A DNA stretch of 64,000 nucleotides. It comes from Microbacterium abyssi. Lineage in GTDB: Bacteria; Actinomycetota; Actinomycetes; Actinomycetales; Microbacteriaceae. The stretch lies in NCBI RefSeq assembly GCF_015277895.1, contig NZ_CP063815.1, positions 2,666,001 through 2,730,000 on the forward strand. The letters run 5' to 3'. Below are positions 58,664 to 64,000 of this stretch, piece by piece (the stretch's first letter is position 1; every line of letters starts with the position of its first letter). The translations under genes and the position numbers were made by a program. The notes below the pieces were generated by a model that was given only the letters and a program-made list of their open reading frames with translations, searched no databases and was not told the DNA's origin.

Positions 58664-59230
58664 TCAGCGCCGCGGGAGCACCGTGAGCACGCGGGCGACG
58701 TGCTCGCGGAACTCGTTCATGTAAGCGCGAAGGAACTCCTCCGTCTCGTGCTTCGTGATGGTGCCGTCCTCCTGGAACACCTCTTCCGTGAAGTGGATGT
58801 ACGCCTCTGGTGCCGTCATCTGACGCGCGTTGCAGAACACCAGGACGGCTCGAAGGCTCTGCTGCGCGACGGCCGTGCCGATGACGCCGATCGAGGCGCC
58901 GATGACCGCGGCCGGCAGGTGGTCGAACGAGTTCTGACCCCAGGGACGCGACGCCCAGTCGATCGCGTTCTTCAGCGCACCGGGGATCGACCGGTTGTAT
59001 TCCGGCGTGACGAACAGCACGGCGTCGCTGGACTCGATCGCGGTCTTGAGCTCGCGGGCTTCGGCCGGATAGTCGGCGTCGTGGTCCGGGCTGTACAGCG
59101 GCAGGTTGCCGATGGGGATCTCGGTGAACTCGAGGTCATCGGGTGCGACGCGGATGAGCGCTTTCGACAGCACGCGATTGATCGAGGTGGACGAAAGGCT
59201 CCCGACGAAGTATCCGACCTTGTACGACAT
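58664..59230 (-). CDS. NADPH-dependent FMN reductase
   Basis: A 188-residue flavodoxin-fold reductase: VGYFVGSLSSTSINRVLSKAL at the phosphate-binding loop, FVTPEYNRSIPGALKNAIDWASRP at the flavin-contact loop, and AAVIGASIGVIGTAVAQQSLR. It is similar to azobenzene/quinone reductases (ChrR/YieF-type), which protect against quinones. ATG 59230 has GGAGAAGCC upstream. Another plausible stress-defence gene in this cluster. Confidence 0.92.
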   Translation of the reverse strand: MSYKVGYFVGSLSSTSINRVLSKALIRVAPDDLEFTEIPIGNLPLYSPDHDADYPAEARELKTAIESSDAVLFVTPEYNRSIPGALKNAIDWASRPWGQNSFDHLPAAVIGASIGVIGTAVAQQSLRAVLVFCNARQMTAPEAYIHFTEEVFQEDGTITKHETEEFLRAYMNEFREHVARVLTVLPRR

Positions 59231-59410
59231 GGCTTCTCCTCACACTTGGGTGGCGAAGAGACCAGTGTGCTCCGCGAACAGCGCAGACGTAACCCCCTTG
59301 CGGCCGGGCCGGTCGCGTCCGGGTGGTCTTTGTCAGATGGATTGTCAAGGGTGCTCCCCTGCGCTTCTTCCTGCGCGAGGATCGGCGCCAGCGACGGAAG
59401 GGGAGACGAG

Positions 59411-59524
59411 ATGCCGGAGAGCAGTGAGGCGAAAGGTGCCATGCGCATCGCGTTCTGGTCCTGGATGGTGATCATCGTGGGCGGGCTCGCGCTCATGATC
59501 GTTCTGCCCCTGGCGGGGAGGTGA
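59411..59524 (+). CDS. Single-helix small membrane protein
   Basis: This 37-residue ORF (MPESSEAKGAMRIAFWSWMV then IIVGGLALMIVLPLAGR) has one transmembrane helix. GGGGAG lies five bases before the ATG. Its stop is six bases before the ATG of the DUF6766 gene and next to that gene's ribosome site, so it is coupled to it. The function is unknown. Confidence 0.65.
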   Translation: MPESSEAKGAMRIAFWSWMVIIVGGLALMIVLPLAGR

Positions 59525-59529
59525 CCGCC

Positions 59530-60207
59530 ATGCGTCGATTCCTCCGCAGCGGCAGCCTCAGTTTCGCCTTCCTGATCATCTTCGTGCTCGCCCTCGTCGG
59601 TCAGTCCCTCGCCGGCCACGCGTACAACAACGAAGAGCTCGCACAGCACGGCCAGCCGCCCGTCGGCTACCTCGACTTCGTGACGTCCTCGGACTTCCTC
59701 GTCGACGTCGCCGAGAACTGGCAGTCCGAGTTCCTGCAGTTCTTCCTCTTCATCCTGGCGACGATCTGGCTGATCCAGCGAGGATCGCCCGAGTCGAAGA
59801 AGGCGGGCGACGAAGGTGTCGGCACCGATGAGGAGCAGCATGTGCGCTCGCACGCCAGGTCCGATTCGCCGCTCTGGGCCAAAGCCGACGGCATCCGGCT
59901 CTGGATCTACTCCAACTCCCTTCTGCTCGTGATGGGTGCCGTATTCCTGTTCTCCTGGCTGGCGCAGTCCCTTGCGGGTCAGGTGGTGGCGAACGAGCAG
60001 AACGCCCAGCACGGACTGCCTGCGCTGTCGTGGGGCGACTACGTGCTGTCCCCCGAGTTCTGGAACCGCACGCTGCAGAACTGGCAGTCGGAGTTCCTCG
60101 CGGTCGGCGCGATGGTCGCCTTCTCGATCTACCTCCGCCAGCGCGGATCCAGCGAGTCGAAGCCGGTCGGGATGCCGCACCACATGAGCAGCGTGGAATC
60201 GGAGTAG
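59530..60207 (+). CDS. DUF6766-like membrane protein with an internal duplication
   Basis: A 225-residue membrane protein built of two repeats: VGQSLAGHAYNNEELAQHGQ with WQSEFLQFFLFILATIWLIQRGS, and LAQSLAGQVVANEQNAQHGL with WQSEFLAVGAMVAFSIYLRQRGS. Each half has two hydrophobic helices with a conserved external loop carrying QHG. I believe this is the DUF6766 family; its function is unknown. ATG 59530 is chosen because GGGGAGG is eight bases upstream; GTG 59521 would add three residues. Confidence 0.85.
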   Translation: MRRFLRSGSLSFAFLIIFVLALVGQSLAGHAYNNEELAQHGQPPVGYLDFVTSSDFLVDVAENWQSEFLQFFLFILATIWLIQRGSPESKKAGDEGVGTDEEQHVRSHARSDSPLWAKADGIRLWIYSNSLLLVMGAVFLFSWLAQSLAGQVVANEQNAQHGLPALSWGDYVLSPEFWNRTLQNWQSEFLAVGAMVAFSIYLRQRGSSESKPVGMPHHMSSVESE

Positions 60208-60210
60208 GTG

Positions 60211-61356
60211 TCAGGCCTGGTCGCTCGCGTCGGCGTCATCCGCCCATCGCAGTGCGGCCACCGGCTCGCGAACCGGTCGGTCGTCTCTGGGCGCATCGTC
60301 GGCGACGGTTTCTTCTTCCTCGATCAGGACGCGCGCGTCGGTGAGTACGGCCGCACGCGCCAGCGCTTCGGCCACGGAGACCGTCGCGAGGACGGTGGTG
60401 CCGAGCCGTTCGGACTCATCCGCGGCGAGCCACGGCGGCCCGTCGAGTGCGAGGAGCGTGCGCTCGTCGTCGAGCATCCGCGCATCGAGCAGCAGTGTCT
60501 CCACGCGTGCCTGCTGAAGTGCGGCCACGACATCCGCGATGCCCTCCGCGCCTCCGCTGCCGCTGTCCACCGCCGCGCGATCGCGGACCTCGCCGATGGC
60601 GGCGCTCATGCGCTCACGGATCGCGTCGGCGAGCGCCGCGTCGAGTTCGGCGGAGTCCGCGCCGTCGGCGCGCGTGTGCGCGTCCACTTCGACCACGAGA
60701 GCCCGTTCTGTGTCGGTCAGCGCCTCGCCGAGAAGCTGACGTGCCCGTACATCGCCGGCGATCGCCACGAAGGCAGGATGCTGTTCCCTGATGAGAGCGC
60801 TGACCGCTGAGGCGACATCGTCCTGGTTGTGCTTCCAGACGTTCTCGGCGTACCGGTGATATTTGGCGTGCGCCATTCCCCCTGCCTGAACCTTGGTGAT
60901 GTCGACTGTGTCGCCCTCGATCTCGGTATGGTCGTCGCTGCGCCCATGGCCGGATGTCTCCAGCCGGATGTCGGCACCATCGCGGCTGGTCTCCACCACG
61001 AGGTAGCGGGTGGTGGCGCTCAGGTGGCGCAGCAGCGGCAGGATCGACGGCACGGGTCCGTGGGCCATCCGTTCCGGACCGATCCGGGCCCCGATGAAGC
61101 CTTCGTCCAGTTCGACGACGCCCGTCCTTGCGAGCACGACGCGCGCGGATGGGCTCGGGAGTCCGTTCCGGCTCTCGAGCGCAGACTCGATGGCCTCGGC
61201 ATCCTCGGGCGGCGCACCCGCCTGGGCGAGTCGCTCGCGCACGGAACGGCGAAGCGCCTCCTCCTCCACCTGCGGAAGCACACCCGGACCGTCCGCATAG
61301 GCGCAGGTCCAGGGGCCTGAACGGCCGAGAAGATCGACAAGACGTTGGTCACTCAT
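60211..61356 (-). CDS. Rv2629/Balon-like ribosome hibernation factor (baeRF/Vms1-type)
   Basis: A 381-residue protein with the layout of the archaeal/bacterial eRF1-like (baeRF, Vms1/Ankzf1-like) group. It resembles mycobacterial Rv2629 in length (374 aa there) and in segments such as HAKYHRYAENVWKHNQDDVASAVSALI and FVAIAGDVRARQLLGEAL. Rv2629-like proteins are related to Balon, which occupies the ribosomal A site during dormancy. GGGGAG precedes ATG 61356. It is third in an operon after two small acidic genes. Confidence 0.82.
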   Translation of the reverse strand: MSDQRLVDLLGRSGPWTCAYADGPGVLPQVEEEALRRSVRERLAQAGAPPEDAEAIESALESRNGLPSPSARVVLARTGVVELDEGFIGARIGPERMAHGPVPSILPLLRHLSATTRYLVVETSRDGADIRLETSGHGRSDDHTEIEGDTVDITKVQAGGMAHAKYHRYAENVWKHNQDDVASAVSALIREQHPAFVAIAGDVRARQLLGEALTDTERALVVEVDAHTRADGADSAELDAALADAIRERMSAAIGEVRDRAAVDSGSGGAEGIADVVAALQQARVETLLLDARMLDDERTLLALDGPPWLAADESERLGTTVLATVSVAEALARAAVLTDARVLIEEEETVADDAPRDDRPVREPVAALRWADDADASDQA

Positions 61357-61612
61357 GTCCGCTCCCCTCGTCTGCGTCGGCTCGGGCGTCAGCGGCCCGC
61401 TCATCCGACTCCGTGGCGTGCTCACCCGGCTCCTCGTTGCGGAAGGCGCGCTCCGTCGACGCGTCGTCGGTGTCGTCGGGCAGCGGTTCGGTCTCGCGGA
61501 AAGGCTCGGCGTGCGGGCTCCCGTGTCCCTGCACCATCCCTCGCGTCTCCTGCTCCATCTGGTCGTCCAGCTGCGGGCCGTGCTTGCTGTTTCCTCGCTG
61601 AGATTCAGACAT
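61349..61612 (-). CDS. Small acidic hydrophilic protein
   Basis: An 87-residue protein (MSESQRGNSKHGPQLDDQME then EPFRETEPLPDDTDDASTERAF), very rich in Asp, Glu and Gln and predicted disordered. Its stop overlaps the start of the hibernation-factor gene by eight bases. AGGAGGAG lies seven bases before ATG 61612. The function is unknown; possibly a stress-induced protectant. Confidence 0.7.
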   Translation of the reverse strand: MSESQRGNSKHGPQLDDQMEQETRGMVQGHGSPHAEPFRETEPLPDDTDDASTERAFRNEEPGEHATESDERAADARADADEGSGHE

Positions 61613-61635
61613 GTCGGTCTCCTCCTCTTCGCTCG

Positions 61636-61788
61636 TCACTCGTCCTGCGCTGCGGCTTCGCCGTCGTCGGTCTCGGGCTCCTCGTCCTGCGCCGGTTCGG
61701 CGTCGAAGTCGGTGCTCTCCTTTGCCGGCAACGTCTCCTCAGGAATGAAGGGCCGTTCCTCATCGGGAATCGCACGTGGTTCGGACAT
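61636..61788 (-). CDS. Small acidic protein (50 aa), first gene of the hibernation-factor operon
   Basis: The 50-residue protein MSEPRAIPDEERPFIPEETL then PAKESTDFDAEPAQDEEPETDDGEAAAQDE is acidic and Pro-rich. GGAGG lies five bases before ATG 61788. It ends 23 bases before the next acidic gene. Similar composition in two adjacent tiny genes suggests a common stress role, but no family was recognised. Confidence 0.65.
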   Translation of the reverse strand: MSEPRAIPDEERPFIPEETLPAKESTDFDAEPAQDEEPETDDGEAAAQDE

Positions 61789-61935
61789 GATGCCTCCTCT
61801 GCTCGTCGCGAACCCTCAGTCTCATCGCCACGGCTGATTCACGGTCGGGGGTTGACATCGCCGCGACGATCATCGACATCCCCGATTCTCGAGATTCCTA
61901 TGACATGACGAACAGGGAGGTCTACCGTTTCAGTC

Positions 61936-62244
61936 ATGGGCATACTCTTCTACGACAGTTCAGGGAGCCCGATCCATATCGAGGACCGGACCCTCGCCCA
62001 CCTGAAAGTCGTGATCGCGACCCGGTTGCGCAGGCATGAGAGCTTCACCCTGTCGTGGCAGCATCCGGAAGGCGAGCCCGGCGGTCGCTCGACGATCTGG
62101 CTGCATCCGTCGATTCCGCTCCGGTTCGTGTTCGACGAACCCGAGCCTCCGCCCCTCAATGCGAAGTGGATCGAGGCGCTGATGAACTCGGTGAGCTCCA
62201 CCGGCGGTATCTACCTCGTCGACGAGGTCGAACCACCCGCATAG
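61936..62244 (+). CDS. DUF7882-like small protein, paralogue 3
   Basis: A 102-residue protein: IHIEDRTLAHLKVVIATRLRRHESFTLSW (as IEDRTLAHLKVVIATRLRR, SFTLSWQHP), then GRSTIWLHPSIPLRFVFDEPEPPPLN. It is the closest relative of the protein at 56383. A TTGACAT-containing segment lies about 80 bases upstream and CCTATGACA about 30 bases upstream. The function is unknown. Confidence 0.82.
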   Translation: MGILFYDSSGSPIHIEDRTLAHLKVVIATRLRRHESFTLSWQHPEGEPGGRSTIWLHPSIPLRFVFDEPEPPPLNAKWIEALMNSVSSTGGIYLVDEVEPPA

Positions 62245-62246
62245 CG

Positions 62247-62384
62247 TCAGAGTTCGACGCGCAGCGTCTCCGGCTCGTTCTCGGCGATCTCGGGATGCCG
62301 CATCAGATTCACGATGGCGGCGATCAGGCCGCCCCACACCGTGACCATGGCGATGATCATGAAGGCGATCGCTGCAGCGGTCAT
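62247..62384 (-). CDS. MetS-like small subunit of the NSS amino-acid importer
   Basis: A 45-residue single-helix membrane protein (MTAAAIAFMIIAMVTVWGGL then IAAIVNLMRHPEIAENEP). This is the typical size and composition of MetS, the small subunit that in Corynebacterium glutamicum is required by the MetP sodium-dependent methionine/alanine importer. The ATG overlaps the transporter stop by four bases (ATGA). Confidence 0.9.
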   Translation of the reverse strand: MTAAAIAFMIIAMVTVWGGLIAAIVNLMRHPEIAENEPETLRVEL

Positions 62385-63991
62385 GCTCCTGCTCCCTTCG
62401 ACGAGGATGCCGATGGCACACGGATCGCGCCGGTCTCGGCATCCGGCTCGTAACTCTCCTCGACCAGGAAGTCGTCGTACTCCGGGTCGTCCTTCGCATG
62501 CGAGCGGCCGCTCCACGGGATGAGCGAGAGCACGACCGCGAGGATCACGAGGGCGATCACCATGCCCCAGCCGAAGATCGACAGGAACCAGTCGGGGTAG
62601 CCCTCGTAGGGCGTGTTGATCTTCGTGATCAGCTCACTGATGAAGAGGTAGCCGAGCACGATCGGGGCGAGCAGCCCCACCAGCAGCTTCCAGATCAGGC
62701 CGACGCGGAAGCTCGAGCGGCGGTTGAGGTGCTCCTGCAGGACGGGCAGCTTGTGCAGAACCCACGAGACCGCGATCACGGCGACCAGCGCGACCGCCAT
62801 GATGCCGAAGGCGTTGACGAAGGCATCCGTGGTGTCGAGCACGGCGAGCGCGGTCGTCGTCGAGAAGAACGCCATCGAGATGACGGCCAGCGGAATCGTC
62901 ACGATGAGGGTCGCGCGCACGCGTCCCCAGCCGAGCTTGTCCTGGATGGCGGCGACGATCACCTCGAGGATGGAGATCATCGAGGTGAGGCCGGCGAAGG
63001 TCAGCGCACCGAAGAAGAGGACGCCGATGATCGGGCCGCCCGCTGCCTGCGAGACGATCGTGGGGAACGCCACGAATGCGAGACCGATGCCGGCGGATGC
63101 CACGTCGGAGACCTGCGCGGACTGGGCCTGCGCCATGAAGCCGAGCGCCGCGAACACGCCGATGCCGGCGAGGATCTCGAAGCCCGAGTTCGCGAATCCG
63201 ACGACGAGACCGGATCCGGTGAGGTCGGTCTTGCGCTTGAGGTACGACGAGTAGGTGACCATGATGCCGAAGGCCACCGACAGCGAGAAGAAGATGTGCC
63301 CGTACGCCGCGGCCCAGACCCCTGGGTCGGCGAGCGCCGCCCAGTTCGGGGTGAAGAAGGCGTTCAGTCCGTCCATGGCGCCGGGGAGGAACAGCGACTG
63401 GACGACCAGGACGACGAACATCAGGGTCAGCAGGGGCAGCAGCACCATGTTGGCGGCGCCGATGCCGCGCTTGACGCCGAGCCCCATGATCACGATCGTC
63501 ACGCCCCAGACGACGAGCAGCGGGATGCCGACCTGCGGGACGAACTCCAACGAGATGCCTCCGGCGACGTCGCCCATCTGCAGGAACTCGCCGAAGAAGA
63601 AGTCGTTCTCGTTCCCGGCACCCCAGGAGAGCTGGGCCGAGAACCAGGTGTACATCGCCGCCCACGCGATGATGACGGCGTAGTACACGGAGATGACGAC
63701 GCAGATGAGCACCTGCCACCAGCCAAGAGGTTCGGCGGCGCGGTGCATGCGGCGAAAGGCGAGAGGCGCGGACCCGCGGAAGCGGTGGCCGATCGCGTAG
63801 TCGAAGAACAGCAGCGGGATGCCGGCGGTCAGCAGCGCGCACAGGTACGGGATGAGGAAGGCGCCACCACCGCCCTCGTAGGCGACGTACGGGAATCGCC
63901 AGATGTTGCCGAGGCCGACGGCGGAGCCGATGGCCGAGAGGATGAAGACGTTGCGCGATCCGAATGCCTCGCGCTTGTGAGGCTGCGTCAC
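62381..63991 (-). CDS. Sodium-dependent neurotransmitter-symporter-family amino-acid importer (MetP-like)
   Basis: A 536-residue protein with about 12 transmembrane helices. It begins REAFGSRNVFILSAIGSAVGLGNIWRFPYVAYEGGGGAFL (the sodium-site region, quoted as blocks IGSAVGLGNIWRFPY, GGGGAFL), then FFDYAIGHRFRGSAP and SLSVAFGIMVTYSSYLKR. It is a LeuT-fold importer, probably for methionine/alanine, given the MetS-like partner. GTG 63991 is the start candidate, nine bases from the window end; an ATG further upstream outside the window cannot be excluded. Confidence 0.93.
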   Translation of the reverse strand: MTQPHKREAFGSRNVFILSAIGSAVGLGNIWRFPYVAYEGGGGAFLIPYLCALLTAGIPLLFFDYAIGHRFRGSAPLAFRRMHRAAEPLGWWQVLICVVISVYYAVIIAWAAMYTWFSAQLSWGAGNENDFFFGEFLQMGDVAGGISLEFVPQVGIPLLVVWGVTIVIMGLGVKRGIGAANMVLLPLLTLMFVVLVVQSLFLPGAMDGLNAFFTPNWAALADPGVWAAAYGHIFFSLSVAFGIMVTYSSYLKRKTDLTGSGLVVGFANSGFEILAGIGVFAALGFMAQAQSAQVSDVASAGIGLAFVAFPTIVSQAAGGPIIGVLFFGALTFAGLTSMISILEVIVAAIQDKLGWGRVRATLIVTIPLAVISMAFFSTTTALAVLDTTDAFVNAFGIMAVALVAVIAVSWVLHKLPVLQEHLNRRSSFRVGLIWKLLVGLLAPIVLGYLFISELITKINTPYEGYPDWFLSIFGWGMVIALVILAVVLSLIPWSGRSHAKDDPEYDDFLVEESYEPDAETGAIRVPSASSSKGAGA

Positions 63992-64000
63992 TGCGGTGCT

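Overview
The window is high-GC actinobacterial chromosome. Three things suggest a Microbacterium-type organism (Microbacteriaceae): codon use saturated with G/C at third positions, the frequent ggatgcc/gcatcc hexamers, and many genes with a TAnnnT box about six bases before ATG and no Shine-Dalgarno (leaderless). No phage, transposase, integron or CRISPR locus was found. It is core and accessory chromosome with one tRNA gene, Arg(ACG), at 43931-44003. The genus call is an inference from gene content, not a database match.

Layout. 1-11.6 kb: a VOC fragment, a RecB-like nuclease/helicase fusion, nadE, an aldo/keto reductase, sbcC-sbcD and an MFS exporter with a hairpin over its ribosome site. 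11.7-14.4 kb: a GNAT gene, then a Cys/Met-rich leader peptide and structured leader before an orphan OmpR-type DNA-binding protein, an AlkA-like glycosylase and a small membrane protein. 14.4-19.6 kb: an iron-siderophore ABC importer divergent from a siderophore-interacting reductase, with two IdeR/DtxR-like boxes between them. 19.6-31.6 kb: transporters, an M20 peptidase, an NmrA-like protein, a LysR/flavoprotein divergent pair, a UdgX-type uracil-DNA glycosylase and a PadR-DUF1048-ABC efflux operon. 31.8-42.3 kb: a lytic transglycosylase, VOC and SDR proteins, a second Cys-codon leader before a MarR gene, flotillin, HrpB and a TetR-ABC operon. 42.3-50.5 kb: L-serine dehydratase carrying an in-frame repeat insertion, the tRNA, SDR, GntR, rhodanese and sufS-sufU. 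50.6-52.8 kb: helR behind a rifamycin-associated element. 53-62.3 kb: a group of stress-type genes (gsp39-like SDR, PfkB kinase, SurE, three DUF7882-like paralogues, FHA, CBS, CinA, SAP-domain protein, DUF6766, a Balon/Rv2629-like hibernation factor and small acidic proteins). 62.2-64 kb: an NSS transporter with its small MetS-like subunit.

How the parts work together. Genome maintenance is well represented (RecB-like/helicase, SbcCD, AlkA-like, UdgX), as are iron and sulfur supply (siderophore import and release, SufS/SufU, rhodanese). Several transport loci carry their own repressor and visible operators (PadR, TetR, and a GntR with its own).

The most unusual signals are regulatory and structural. 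Two separate short ORFs end in Cys codons and precede transcription-factor genes; in the first, the Met-Cys-Cys codons are exactly complementary to a segment 120 nt downstream. A dispersed inverted-repeat family has one unit lying in frame inside sdaA. A perfect 22-bp inverted repeat sits just after the siderophore-binding-protein gene, inside the next coding sequence. A family of 15-nt-loop hairpins lies downstream of genes.
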